Source: Collinsella aerofaciens (GTDB lineage: Bacteria > Actinomycetota > Coriobacteriia > Coriobacteriales > Coriobacteriaceae). From it: 64,000 nucleotides of DNA. The notes under the pieces are model-generated. The model was not told where the DNA came from. It saw only the letters and a program-made list of their open reading frames with translations, and did no database searches. A program made the translations under genes and the position numbers. Shown here piece by piece: positions 25,419-35,765 of this stretch (positions are counted from its first letter, which is position 1; every line of letters begins with the position of its first letter). The stretch lies in NCBI RefSeq assembly GCF_015561195.1, contig NZ_JADMSU010000008.1, positions 52,184 through 116,183 on the forward strand, read 5' to 3'.

Positions 25419-26885
25419 CTATTCCTCAAAAAAGCTCGCAACGTTTAAGCGGCTCGTCCACTCGCCTATGGTGTTGGCAAAACCGACGCGTGTATACACG
25501 CCCGCAAAACGGCCGCGATACAGGTACAGGCCTTCCATATTAGAAGCGGGCGCAAAACCAAGATCATCCACAAGTCCTTTGGGCGCCTCTCCTCGATGCG
25601 GCCCATCGACAAGCGTTCCGCGCAAGCAGGGAGTCTGATACTGCTGAGCATACTCCTGTACAATCGCCCCAGCGGCCGCAGCGCGAGCTAGCACCTGGGA
25701 CCATTCCTGTTCCGTGACATCCAAACCAGCGACAACGCCAACCGCATTGTAGCCGCCGCACGGCTTGACGATCCATCGATCCTTTTCGACAAATCTCAAC
25801 AACTGGGTGCTTTCGTCCAAAATCTCGGTATAGGGCACATGCTCCCGTACAAACGATTGCTCCTCCGAGCTCAACAAGGACTGACCGGCCCGAGACCACA
25901 AAAACGCAAATACGGTCTTAGTCGCACACGGCCACGTTCTAAAACCACCAACGATACATGCAAGCCCTTCTTGGGCAGCCTCGATTAAGGCCGAGCGTCC
26001 GTCGCACGGCTTATCCCACAGCTCGCCGGTCACCGCGCGCCGCCAAACGCAATCAATGGGACCAGCGGCATCGCACAGGCGCCTAGCACCGCCCTCTTCT
26101 TCGGCAATCCGCAGGTCGCGCACGTCCGCAAAGCGTGCGACTACACCCCGCCGCCTCATAAGGTCGACAAAATGAGCCGCATCTTCCAAGTCGATGCTTT
26201 CCGAATAGTCGACGATTGCCACCGAAGCGGGATAGATCTTTGATTGCGGTGCATGGGGTCCCTCGTCAACGCGGACCCCGTCGTCCGATCGTGCACTATC
26301 CTCGGTGCGGCGAGGATGGGCCAGCTCCCACTCTGCATAGGTCTCAAACAATGCATCTATCCAGCTACCGCACAAATCGTACTGCCGAAAGCCGGGATGA
26401 TTGGACGCAAACTCCTCAAAGGAAGGTGTCATTCGCACGGCTTGGCAGACCGCATCGGTCACTACCATTCCAGCGCTGCCATCGGTATTGAGCTCGCAAA
26501 ACGTATACGACCCGGTGTCCTCGTCAAGAAAGATATCGACGCGCGCAAGGGGAATCTGGCAATCATAGCCGGCATCCATAGCGCACAGGTCAGCAAAAGC
26601 CGGATCCATGCGAAACCACGCACGCACGGACGCATCGGAGCAAAACGCCCGCGTCACCTTGTCCATGATGCCGTACATACGCTCGGCGGCCTCTTTAAGA
26701 AGCGCCGTCATGTTCTTGTCGAATATCTTTGGCGTCAGAGCCCAGGGCGCAGGATCGCCGTGGTAGAGCGCATGGGTTTGAGACAAGTGCTCGTCGCCTT
26801 TGCGACGACCAGGCAGGTCACCTTCGCGCTTGCGCACGATGCGCTCAAAATAATCTTCAAGCTCTCGCGTCTTCGATGTTGCCAC
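25419..26885 (-). CDS. Circularly permuted ATP-grasp protein, glutathionylspermidine synthase-like
   Basis: A 488-residue protein resembling the glutathionylspermidine synthase/preATP-grasp family. Seen: ARVDIFLDEDTG and ELNTDGSAGMV (about 115-140), and in the second half RWIVKPCGGYNAVGVV and VQEYAQQ, which fit ATP-grasp nucleotide binding residues. These enzymes join a carboxyl to an amine using ATP. The GTG at 26885 is preferred over an ATG at 26897 because GGAGGG lies just before the GTG and overlaps the ATG. The amidase half of true Gsp synthase is absent. The substrate is unknown. Confidence 0.65.
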   Translation of the reverse strand: MATSKTRELEDYFERIVRKREGDLPGRRKGDEHLSQTHALYHGDPAPWALTPKIFDKNMTALLKEAAERMYGIMDKVTRAFCSDASVRAWFRMDPAFADLCAMDAGYDCQIPLARVDIFLDEDTGSYTFCELNTDGSAGMVVTDAVCQAVRMTPSFEEFASNHPGFRQYDLCGSWIDALFETYAEWELAHPRRTEDSARSDDGVRVDEGPHAPQSKIYPASVAIVDYSESIDLEDAAHFVDLMRRRGVVARFADVRDLRIAEEEGGARRLCDAAGPIDCVWRRAVTGELWDKPCDGRSALIEAAQEGLACIVGGFRTWPCATKTVFAFLWSRAGQSLLSSEEQSFVREHVPYTEILDESTQLLRFVEKDRWIVKPCGGYNAVGVVAGLDVTEQEWSQVLARAAAAGAIVQEYAQQYQTPCLRGTLVDGPHRGEAPKGLVDDLGFAPASNMEGLYLYRGRFAGVYTRVGFANTIGEWTSRLNVASFFEE

Positions 26886-27005
26886 GTTACCCTCCATTGC
26901 TCGATTTTTTGCTCATGCTACGCCAGCGCGCGCGGCTTCGGCGCGCTTGAATAGCCTTCTAAATTAGCAACACATTTTTGCATGAGGCAGCGGGAGGCAA
27001 CATAT

Positions 27006-27054
27006 ACTCCAGCTCAAGCGCACGCCCAGCCCCGCAACAAAAACGCCAGACAGA
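27006..27054. repeat. 49-bp direct repeat, copy 2
   Basis: Matches 25294-25342 in 46 of 49 positions. It lies between the zinc-ribbon gene end and the ATP-grasp gene start. Confidence 0.85.
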
Positions 27055-27094
27055 CGAGCCACCTGGCGCTATCAGAGTGAGCTATACGCCGAGC

Positions 27095-28141
27095 CTAGTC
27101 GTAGACGCCCATTTTAAGCAGCGTGAAGGTCGGGGCGCCGTCACCCTGCGCGACGCGGACCGTGCAAGTCTCGGTACGGCCCCTGGATGCGTCCGCTTGA
27201 ATTGCGGCGATGAACTGATCCTTTGACAGGCCGTAGGTGCTCTCGGGGATGTCGGAAGGAAGTAACATGCCGCCAGCACTGTAGACTTCATAGGTGAGCT
27301 CGTAGATGTTGTCGCCAAGGTCAGTCGCGCCCGTAACGATGGCACACGGTGGGTTGTAATTCCCCTGGCCGTATTCCTGTTTCAGGTACAAGTACCCACC
27401 ATGCGCTTCGGCCGAATCAGGAATCACCTGCCCCTCCGGCGTTCTGTCATACGTCATATCAGCATCGGAAAGCGTCAGGCCCGTCAAGCGGTTGAGTTCC
27501 CTATTGACCGCATCAGTCGCTATACGCTGGCTATTACCGTTGTCATAGTCGCCTTTCTCGATTCGATACGGCGCGTTGTCAATAAAATGGCACCAGATAA
27601 ACTTGACCAGCTTGTATTTCTCGTCATCCGAAAGCCCATCAGTCGAATCGAAAGCACCCGCCTGATACCAGTCCAGATCGAAGTGCTCCTCCGTAAAGTT
27701 CGACAGAAACAGGTTTGCGGCGGCATAGGTTGCCTGGTCGTTGAGGTCAACCTTTACACTGCTGCCCGTCTGCTCGGGCTCATCCGCCTCGTCCTCGTCG
27801 GCGGTAGGCTTCTCCTTGGCGCTTCCCTTGTCCTTATGCTCGGCCGAACCCTCGTCGGACCCCAGCACCGTAACCTGCGATGAGCTGCCCTGCCCAAGCG
27901 GACCCAGTACGCCGGTCAGCGCCAGAGCGGCACCGCCCGCCACCAGCACGCCCACCACGCACACGCCGACAATCACCGCGCGCTTATGCGACTTCTTCTG
28001 CACGGGAGGCATCCCTGCCGCCGGCATCGGCGCGGGCTCAGCAGGCGCGGCAGCCGGAGAAGCGGCGCCCATGCGTGCCCCGCAGTTCGTGCAAAAATCG
28101 GTTCCGTCGGGCATCTCGGAGCCACACTTGGTGCAAAACAT
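27095..28141 (-). CDS. Zinc-ribbon membrane-anchored protein of unknown function
   Basis: A 348-residue protein. A zinc ribbon starts at the N-terminus (FCTKCGSEMPDGTDFCTNCG, residues 2-21), followed by a Pro/Ala linker, one transmembrane helix (about 56-80) and an acidic linker (about 95-125). An extracytoplasmic domain of about 220 residues follows; I do not recognise a family in it. The start at 28141 places the cysteines at the N-terminus and has GAGGGG upstream. The layout resembles zinc-ribbon signalling or envelope-stress proteins, but no function can be stated. A TGTTGCGCAACA palindrome lies 67 bp upstream. Confidence 0.7.
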   Translation of the reverse strand: MFCTKCGSEMPDGTDFCTNCGARMGAASPAAAPAEPAPMPAAGMPPVQKKSHKRAVIVGVCVVGVLVAGGAALALTGVLGPLGQGSSSQVTVLGSDEGSAEHKDKGSAKEKPTADEDEADEPEQTGSSVKVDLNDQATYAAANLFLSNFTEEHFDLDWYQAGAFDSTDGLSDDEKYKLVKFIWCHFIDNAPYRIEKGDYDNGNSQRIATDAVNRELNRLTGLTLSDADMTYDRTPEGQVIPDSAEAHGGYLYLKQEYGQGNYNPPCAIVTGATDLGDNIYELTYEVYSAGGMLLPSDIPESTYGLSKDQFIAAIQADASRGRTETCTVRVAQGDGAPTFTLLKMGVYD

Positions 28142-28207
28142 ATTCGGGCATCCCCTCACAACAAACGGCATCTGTCGCCATCATATTGAGCCTTCGCGGC
28201 CCAAATG

Positions 28208-28219
28208 TGTTGCGCAACA
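28208..28219. promoter_or_regulatory. Palindrome TGTTGCGCAACA, copy 1
   Basis: A perfect 12-bp palindrome upstream of the zinc-ribbon gene and downstream of nth; the same 12-mer occurs at 36445-36456 and near-copies at 62572 and 62645. Confidence 0.45.
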
Positions 28220-28259
28220 TTAGCCGCCGTCTTCGGACGCCGGCAAAACGTGCCGAGCC

Positions 28260-28925
28260 CTACCCCATCACGCGCACGCTGGGGCACAAATCCGCCAGCG
28301 GGCACTCGTCGCACTTGGGTTTGCGGGCGTCGCAAATCTCGCGGCCAAAGGTGATCCACTGGTGATTGACCGACTCCCAATACTCGTGCGGCAGAATCTT
28401 GAGCAGATCTTGCTCGGTCTTGAGCGGCTCTTTGGCGTGCGTCTTGGGACTCAGCATCAGGCGGTGCGCGATGCGGTTGACGTGCGTATCGACCGCGATG
28501 CCCTCAACAATGCCAAATCCCACGTTGAGCACGATGTTCGCCGTCTTGCGCCCCACGCCCGGCAGCTTGACGAGCTCCTTCATGTCGGCCAGGACCTCGC
28601 CGCCGTAGTCGGCAACGATCATCTGCGCGGCCTCCACGGCGTGCTTGGCCTTGCTCTTATAAAAGCCGAGCGACTTGATGGTATCCGCCACATCGGCCAC
28701 GCTCGCCCCCGCCATGGCCTCGGGCGTGGGCCACTGGGCAAACAGCCGCGGCGTCACTTTGTTGACCTGTGCATCGGTCGTTTGAGCCGAGAGCAGCACT
28801 GCAATCAGCAGCCGAAAAGGATTCTCGTGGTCCAAGAAACACTCGACCGGTCCATAGCGGCGGTTGAGGCGCTCGCACACCTCAACGGCGCGCTCGCGTT
28901 TGGCGGCATTGGTCTCGCGTGGCAT
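28260..28925 (-). CDS. nth: Endonuclease III
   Basis: A 221-residue DNA glycosylase/AP lyase for oxidised pyrimidines. The helix-hairpin-helix LPGVGRKTA holds the catalytic Lys127, VDTHVNR holds Asp146, and the C-terminal iron-sulfur cysteines are C198, C205, C208 and C214 (spacing 6, 2, 5). Length and motifs are standard. The start at 28925 has GAGGAG 5 nt upstream; the ATG eight codons earlier has none. Confidence 0.96.
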   Translation of the reverse strand: MPRETNAAKRERAVEVCERLNRRYGPVECFLDHENPFRLLIAVLLSAQTTDAQVNKVTPRLFAQWPTPEAMAGASVADVADTIKSLGFYKSKAKHAVEAAQMIVADYGGEVLADMKELVKLPGVGRKTANIVLNVGFGIVEGIAVDTHVNRIAHRLMLSPKTHAKEPLKTEQDLLKILPHEYWESVNHQWITFGREICDARKPKCDECPLADLCPSVRVMG

Positions 28926-28987
28926 AACGACTCCTCGGCTCGGCGGCACAACAAACTACAGGCAAGATTGTCCCACGTACGGGGGCC

Positions 28988-30790
<1,803 letters not shown>

Positions 30791-30868
30791 GGGCTTCCTT
30801 TCGCGTCTGATAGGGCGAAACGCCATTGTTGCACACTAAAGCGCACTTCAGGCAAGCGCGATGTGAAA

Positions 30869-30908
30869 GGCAGCGGGGTGCCCGCGTTTGCGCCGGTGCC
30901 CCGCTGCC
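30869..30908 (-). terminator. Terminator of rmuC
   Basis: GGCAGCGGGG and CCCCGCTGCC arms with an internal GC hairpin, followed on the minus strand by TTTCA. It lies 10 nt past the rmuC stop codon. Confidence 0.7.
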
Positions 30909-30917
30909 TTGTTGCAA

Positions 30918-32273
30918 TTAGTCCTCGTCTTCTTGGTCTGTGGAAAGGCCCGCGAGCGTGAGTCCCAAGATCTCATCGGCTTGGTCGGCGTCTTCCGGCG
31001 CGTCGATGTCCTTGAGCTTGCGCTCCATAACGTTGGTGCGCGTGGTGATGATGCCCTCGACCGTTTTGCCCGCGGTCTCGATTTGCTGCTGGGCGCGGCG
31101 CAGCGCCTTTTGATAGCGCGGCAGCTCGGCCTTGACAGCGGAGAGCACGCGCAGTACATCGTCGGTGCGTTTTTGCAGCTTAAACGTTTGGTAACTCATC
31201 TGTAGGCTGTTGAGAATGGCCGCCATGGTGCTAGGGCCGGCAACGTTGACGTGATAGTCGCGGCCCAGGGTCTCGATAAGCCCGGGGCGGCTGACGACCT
31301 CGGCGTACAGTCCTTCAAACGGCACGAACATGATGCCAAAGTTGGTCGTTGCCGGCACACTCAGGTACTTTTCGCAGATGTCCTTGGCCTCGCGCTTGAC
31401 CATGGTGTCGAGCGTCTTGCGCGCAGCCGCCACGGTCTCAGCATCGCCCGACTCCTGCGCGTCGAGCAAGTGCTCGTACGCGTCGCCCGGAAACTTGGAG
31501 TCAATCGGCAGCAGCACGGGGTCGCCCTCGTCCACCGGCAGCTTGACGGCAAACTCAACGCGCTCCGAGGCGCCGGGCTTGGTGGCGACGTTTTCCAGAT
31601 ACTGGTCGGGTGTAAGGATGTCCGCCAGAATTGCACCCAGCTGTACCTCGCCCAAAATGCCACGCGCCTTCACGTTGCCCAGCACGCGCTTAAGGTCGCC
31701 CACGCCGGTGGCGATGGACTGCATGTCGCCCAGGCCCTTGTACACGGCCTCGAGCTGGTCGCTCACCTGCTTAAACGATGCCGACAGGCGGTCGTTGAGC
31801 GTGCGGGAGAGTTTCTCGTCCACCGTCGCACGCATTTGATCGAGCTGCACGTTGTTGTCCTTGCGGATGGCGCCCAGCTGAGCATCGACCGTCTCGCGCA
31901 CCTTGTCCAGGCGATGCTCGATGCCCTCGCGGTTGGCGCCGAGCTGTTGGGCCGTCTCGCGGCGCAGGTCATCCATCCGGTCACCAGCCTGCGAGAACTC
32001 GCGTGCGATGGTCAGGTAACGTTGCTGCTCCACGGCCGCATCGGTCGTCTGCTGCTGCGCGATGGCATTGGCCGTGCGGCGGGTTTCGGCCAGCGCGACG
32101 TTCAGGGCATCGAGCGCGTTGTTGGCCTGCTCGAGTGCTGCCAGCGTTTCCGCGCTACTGTCGCCACGCTCCCGCAACTCGGCACGCAGGCTCTTGAGCT
32201 GGAGGGCGCAAGCCACAGCAACCCCCACCGCCACCAAGGCGATCACAACAAGCACAATATCAATAGCAGACAT
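30918..32273 (-). CDS. rmuC: DNA recombination protein RmuC homolog
   Basis: A 451-residue protein: one N-terminal transmembrane helix (about 3-28), a coiled-coil region (about 30-200, many Leu/Ala/Gln/Arg heptads), then the conserved RmuC domain with GILGEVQLGAIL, LPIDSKFPGDAYEHLL and FMFVPFEGLYAEV-like text. RmuC limits inversions between short repeats in E. coli and is predicted to have a restriction-endonuclease-like fold. The start at 32273 follows GGAG closely. It is transcribed alone with its own terminator. Confidence 0.92.
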   Translation of the reverse strand: MSAIDIVLVVIALVAVGVAVACALQLKSLRAELRERGDSSAETLAALEQANNALDALNVALAETRRTANAIAQQQTTDAAVEQQRYLTIAREFSQAGDRMDDLRRETAQQLGANREGIEHRLDKVRETVDAQLGAIRKDNNVQLDQMRATVDEKLSRTLNDRLSASFKQVSDQLEAVYKGLGDMQSIATGVGDLKRVLGNVKARGILGEVQLGAILADILTPDQYLENVATKPGASERVEFAVKLPVDEGDPVLLPIDSKFPGDAYEHLLDAQESGDAETVAAARKTLDTMVKREAKDICEKYLSVPATTNFGIMFVPFEGLYAEVVSRPGLIETLGRDYHVNVAGPSTMAAILNSLQMSYQTFKLQKRTDDVLRVLSAVKAELPRYQKALRRAQQQIETAGKTVEGIITTRTNVMERKLKDIDAPEDADQADEILGLTLAGLSTDQEDED

Positions 32274-32397
32274 AAACTCCGCCCAACAAACCCAATCGAG
32301 CACCAATCAAAATCGCGATCAATCTTACCCCGTCACACACACGGATCACTCACTGCCTTGCAGACAAATTTCTCTTAGAGCCGCGGACGCTAAAACG

Positions 32398-32832
32398 CTA
32401 ACTCTCCCAGCCGGCGCGGATTGTTGTTATGACATCGCCTAGGCGCTGGCCGAGGGCTGACAGATGTTGGAGCACCTCGTTGGGCGATGCGCCGTTGAGG
32501 ATGCACGTGAGGGCATACGACGCCAGAAAGATGGCCGCAAGCCCTAACGGGATGAGCACGATCATCGCCAATATGCGCAAGCGCTGGCCCACGCGGCGAC
32601 GACGCGCACGACGCTTGTCGAACGCGAGCTCCTGCGCATATGAATCTTGCTGTACGGAATAGGCCTCTGGCGCCGATTTACACCCGGGCACAGCTGCAGG
32701 TACAGCAGCGGGCACGACATTTTGCACGGGCGCCTGGTTGGCAACCCCTTGCATTTGCATCTCTATAAGCCGTTGCTGTTGGCGCAACATGCGCTCGGCT
32801 TGTTGCTGCGGAGTCTCAAGAAACAGATCCAT
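32398..32832 (-). CDS. Small single-pass membrane protein of unknown function
   Basis: A 144-residue protein. The N-terminus is rich in Gln and Arg (QQQAERMLRQQQRL), followed by an Ala/Val/Pro stretch, a basic patch (KRRARRRRVGQRL) and one transmembrane helix (about 93-115). The short C-terminal tail is outside if the basic patch stays in the cytosol. No family is recognised. The start at 32832 has GGAGG 5 nt upstream. It lies alone between rmuC and the first 3' hairpin element. Confidence 0.6.
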   Translation of the reverse strand: MDLFLETPQQQAERMLRQQQRLIEMQMQGVANQAPVQNVVPAAVPAAVPGCKSAPEAYSVQQDSYAQELAFDKRRARRRRVGQRLRILAMIVLIPLGLAAIFLASYALTCILNGASPNEVLQHLSALGQRLGDVITTIRAGWES

Positions 32833-33085
32833 GCTGGCCTCCAAAATCGGAGCATTCGACGCTTACGACCAGCATCCCGCACCGCCATGACCGCGACAAC
32901 GCAATCGCCGGCAATAGCCACAAAGTTTCTTCTGCTCAAAAGCTGTCGAAAAGCTCAACAACTCCCCTACCAGCACTTTCTCTGAGCTTTTTTCGCCAAC
33001 AATCTTTTGGCCTTCCACCCTTACGCCAACTGACCAAAATCTAACCAATAGCTTGACGAAAATTGTGGAGACCGGGACCCCACAC

Positions 33086-33247
33086 AAAAAGTGCCGCCCC
33101 AAAGGGGCGGCACACAAACTTATTATCAGCTTTTCTGTAACGAGCATGCGGCGACTCAACGCCGGGGCGCAGGGCGGGGAAACCTTTGCCTCGCGCGACC
33201 CTGCGAAGCCGTGAGCGAGAGGGGAAGGTTTCCCCGCCCTGCGCCCC
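33086..33247 (-). ncRNA. 3' hairpin element, copy 1 (after the membrane protein gene)
   Basis: Read on the minus strand: a long hairpin with 23 perfect base pairs (33164-33186 with 33225-33247), a conserved loop containing CGACCCTGCGAAGCCGTGAG, a conserved spacer (ATCAGCTTTTCTGTA on the plus strand), then a perfect 10-bp terminator stem GTGCCGCCCC followed by TTTTT. It begins 19 nt after the upstream gene's stop codon, so it is probably transcribed as a 3' untranslated structure. Confidence 0.75.
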
Positions 33248-33265
33248 GTGGTCGGTGAGAACAGA

Positions 33266-33898
33266 CTACATGCCCGCGAGACCGCGGGCGGCGGTGGCGC
33301 ACATAAATGCCAAGACGAGAATCACGAGCGACCCGGCGATGTCTGCCAGCACGCCCATTACGCGGCGCTCAAACAGCCAACTCTCAAAGTGCGGGGCGAC
33401 GTTGCGCCAAACACGCCACAGCAAGATGCCCATACCGATGACGCCCGGGATATTGAGCAGTAGGATCTCGGAGCACAAAAGACCGATCAGGTTGCCGGCA
33501 ACAAAACCAGCATCGCCCTCGCAGTATTTGCGGTAGACCATATACAGCATGTACGCCACAAACGGCTGCAAGCACGCAGAAATAAACGTAACCACCATCG
33601 AGGGCTCCTGAGAAAAGACATCGGTGAGCTTATCCACGCTCGTGGCATCCTTAGAGGCCAGGAACAGGCCAATGACCACCACGGGCACCACGCCCAAGAT
33701 GACCTCGACCAGAGTAAACAACTTGGCAGTCAAATCCTCACTAGCCGAATTCAAATGAGGCGCCCACTCAGGATGAGCATGCGCCCCAACCTTTTTCTCC
33801 TTATCGGCACGGGCAACCTTACCGTCCTCATTAACCACGCGATTAGGATCACGACGAGTCCCAGCAGCAGCCATCCGAGCCCGAGACTTCTTACCCAT
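33266..33898 (-). CDS. Membrane protein of unknown function
   Basis: A 210-residue protein with a basic N-terminus (MGKKSRARMAAAGTRRDPN) and four hydrophobic segments (about 78-100, 115-135, 143-165 and 185-208). I do not recognise the family. The start at 33898 gives a Lys/Arg-rich N-terminus preceded by GTGGGG; a longer open frame upstream overlaps the second hairpin element and is not conserved-looking. It lies between two copies of the same 3' hairpin element. Confidence 0.65.
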   Translation of the reverse strand: MGKKSRARMAAAGTRRDPNRVVNEDGKVARADKEKKVGAHAHPEWAPHLNSASEDLTAKLFTLVEVILGVVPVVVIGLFLASKDATSVDKLTDVFSQEPSMVVTFISACLQPFVAYMLYMVYRKYCEGDAGFVAGNLIGLLCSEILLLNIPGVIGMGILLWRVWRNVAPHFESWLFERRVMGVLADIAGSLVILVLAFMCATAARGLAGM

Positions 33899-33985
33899 AA
33901 AGCACCCCACATCAGGCAGTAAATAAACAAAAACACTACCCAGTTTACCCCTAAGCGATGGTGCGGCCCCAACTGGCCCCCACAC

Positions 33986-34164
33986 AAAACGTGCCGCCCC
34001 AAAAAGGGGCGGCACACAAACTTTAATATCAGCTTTTCTGTAGCGAGCACGCGACGAACCGAAGCCGGGGCGCAGGGCGGGAGGCCGGATCGCCTTCCCT
34101 CAACGCGACCCTGCGGAGCCGTGAGCGGGGAGGGAAGGCGATCCGGCCTCCCGCCCTGCGCCCC
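33986..34164 (-). ncRNA. 3' hairpin element, copy 2 (after rubrerythrin)
   Basis: Same architecture as copy 1: hairpin with 34 perfect base pairs (34067-34100 with 34131-34164), the same loop (CGACCCTGCGGAGCCGTGAG), the same spacer, and the same GTGCCGCCCC terminator stem. The outer 15 bp are identical to copy 1, while the middle of the stem is different in sequence but fully paired. It begins about 20 nt after the rubrerythrin stop codon. Confidence 0.78.
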
Positions 34165-34184
34165 GCAGCAGCCAGCGCCAAGCG

Positions 34185-34724
34185 CTAGTAGTTCACCACC
34201 TGCTCCTCAAAGTACGCCTTGGGGTGGTTGCACACCGGGCACACCTCAGGCGCCTCGGCACCCACATGCAGGTGCCCGCAGTTCAGGCACTTCCACACCT
34301 TTACGCCCTCACGCTCAAACACCTCGCCCGACTCGATGCGCTCGACGAGCTTGTTGTAGCGCTCCTCGTGGGCCTTCTCGACGGCGGCGACACCACGGAA
34401 CTTTGCGGCAATCTCGGCAAAGCCCTCCTCCTCGGCGGTCTTGGCAAACTCGTCGTACATCGTGGTCCACTCGTAGTTCTCGCCCGCAGCGGCGTCGCGC
34501 AGGTTGTCCAGAGTGCCCGGAACGGCGCCGTCGTGCAGATACTTAAACCACAGCTTGGCGTGCTCGGACTCGTTGCCCGCCGTCTCGGCAAAAATATTCG
34601 AGATCTGAACGTAGCCGTCCTTTTTGGCCTTGGATGCATAGTAGCGATACTTGGTGTGTGCCTGGGACTCACCGGCAAAAGCGGTCTCGAGGTTCTTCTT
34701 GGTTTGGGAATTCTCAAAATCCAT
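34185..34724 (-). CDS. Rubrerythrin
   Basis: A 179-residue non-haem iron peroxidase that reduces hydrogen peroxide in anaerobes. The ferritin-like four-helix domain (about 1-140) has the expected E-x-x-H style ligands ([31 protein letters not shown]), and a C-terminal rubredoxin-like centre shows CLNCG and CPVCNHP. The start at 34724 has AAGGGAAG upstream; a start six codons earlier lacks one. It is followed by hairpin element copy 2. An Rrf2 regulator lies 1 kb upstream, so redox control is plausible. Confidence 0.94.
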   Translation of the reverse strand: MDFENSQTKKNLETAFAGESQAHTKYRYYASKAKKDGYVQISNIFAETAGNESEHAKLWFKYLHDGAVPGTLDNLRDAAAGENYEWTTMYDEFAKTAEEEGFAEIAAKFRGVAAVEKAHEERYNKLVERIESGEVFEREGVKVWKCLNCGHLHVGAEAPEVCPVCNHPKAYFEEQVVNY

Positions 34725-34838
34725 AGGTGTACTTCCCTTCAACGCATGCCGCCCGTAGGCTTCGAGCGGCCTCGTCTTTAGGATGCCCTCAAGCCGCGAA
34801 TTTAAACCTTACAATCCCGTTCTTCAGATTCGAGTGAG

Positions 34839-35744
34839 CTACACACTCAGCCAACGATCGCCCTCGGAGCCGCAAAAGCCCTCGCGCTCCAGATCGGCAA
34901 GAATGCTTGCGACCAGCTCGCGCTCGACCGGCTCTCGGCCGGCTGCCGTCTCCATCTCGTTAACGCCTGCAACGGCTTCATCGAGCGTAATACCTGCCGG
35001 TTGTCCATCGCGCGCCGCCAGCAGCATGCGCACAATGTGGGCGCGCTTTTGGCGACGCGAGCCCTCAAACTTGGACTGACGACTATAGCCCGCCGACCGC
35101 CTGGACGGATTGGGCAGCGTCTTTTTAAGATACGCGCCGTAATCCAGCAACGCGTAATACCATGCGCGCGGCGTGTCGGCATCGTCTTGAGGCACGGCAA
35201 AGGGCGCAATCTCATCCGCCGCCGCACCAGGGGCCGCCGGACAGGCGGCTTGAATCAGCGGCACCAGCTCGCGATCGGGAACGGCCGGCACATCGGGAAA
35301 GAAATGATGCAAAAAGACCGTGCGCACATTGGTCTCTAGATACACGCCTGGAAGATCAAACGCAAACGAACGGATGCCCTGCGCCGTTGCCGGGCCAATG
35401 CCGGGCAGAGCGACCAAGTCACGCGTCTCACGCGGAAACTCCCCGTCCCAGTCCTCTACAACGCGCTGAGCGGCCCCATGAAGCGCCAGAGCGCGTCGGT
35501 TGTAGCCCATGCCCTGCCAAGCGTCCAAAACATCGGAAGGCGCGGCCTGGGCAAGCGCCTGCACAGTCGGAAAACGATCGAGCCACACCGGCATGCGCGC
35601 CTCCACACGCGGCACCTGCGTTTGCTGCAGCATGACCTCAGAAAGCCAAATGATGTACGGATCGCGTGTGCGGCGCCACGGAAGGTCGCGATAACGCAGG
35701 ACCCCTTCCGAACGAATCATCGAACGAAAGGGGTCCTGAATCAT
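34839..35744 (-). CDS. MutY-like adenine DNA glycosylase without iron-sulfur cluster
   Basis: A 301-residue HhH-GPD glycosylase. LPWRRTRDPYIIWLSEVMLQQT holds the MutY catalytic Glu36 (seen within IIWLSEVMLQQT), and LPGIGPATA is the helix-hairpin-helix. Two features depart from classic MutY: the expected catalytic Asp is replaced by Glu137 (YLETNVRTV), and the C-x6-C-x2-C-x5-C cluster is missing, its place taken by a basic stretch (RRSAGYSRQSKFEGSRR). The C-terminal region is a short winged-helix-like domain rather than the NUDIX-like domain. It likely excises mismatched adenine, but this needs testing. AAGGAG supports the start. Confidence 0.75.
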   Translation of the reverse strand: MIQDPFRSMIRSEGVLRYRDLPWRRTRDPYIIWLSEVMLQQTQVPRVEARMPVWLDRFPTVQALAQAAPSDVLDAWQGMGYNRRALALHGAAQRVVEDWDGEFPRETRDLVALPGIGPATAQGIRSFAFDLPGVYLETNVRTVFLHHFFPDVPAVPDRELVPLIQAACPAAPGAAADEIAPFAVPQDDADTPRAWYYALLDYGAYLKKTLPNPSRRSAGYSRQSKFEGSRRQKRAHIVRMLLAARDGQPAGITLDEAVAGVNEMETAAGREPVERELVASILADLEREGFCGSEGDRWLSV

Positions 35745-35765
35745 GGCTATGCTCCTTATGCGGCG

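Noticed and set aside
32863-33159. 98-residue minus-strand open frame
   Set aside because: It is made mostly of the repeated 3' hairpin/terminator element; the similar peptide at 33751-34050 arises from the second copy of that DNA repeat, not from protein conservation.
33751-34050. 99-residue minus-strand open frame
   Set aside because: Overlaps the membrane protein gene and hairpin element copy 2; same explanation as for the open frame at 32863-33159.
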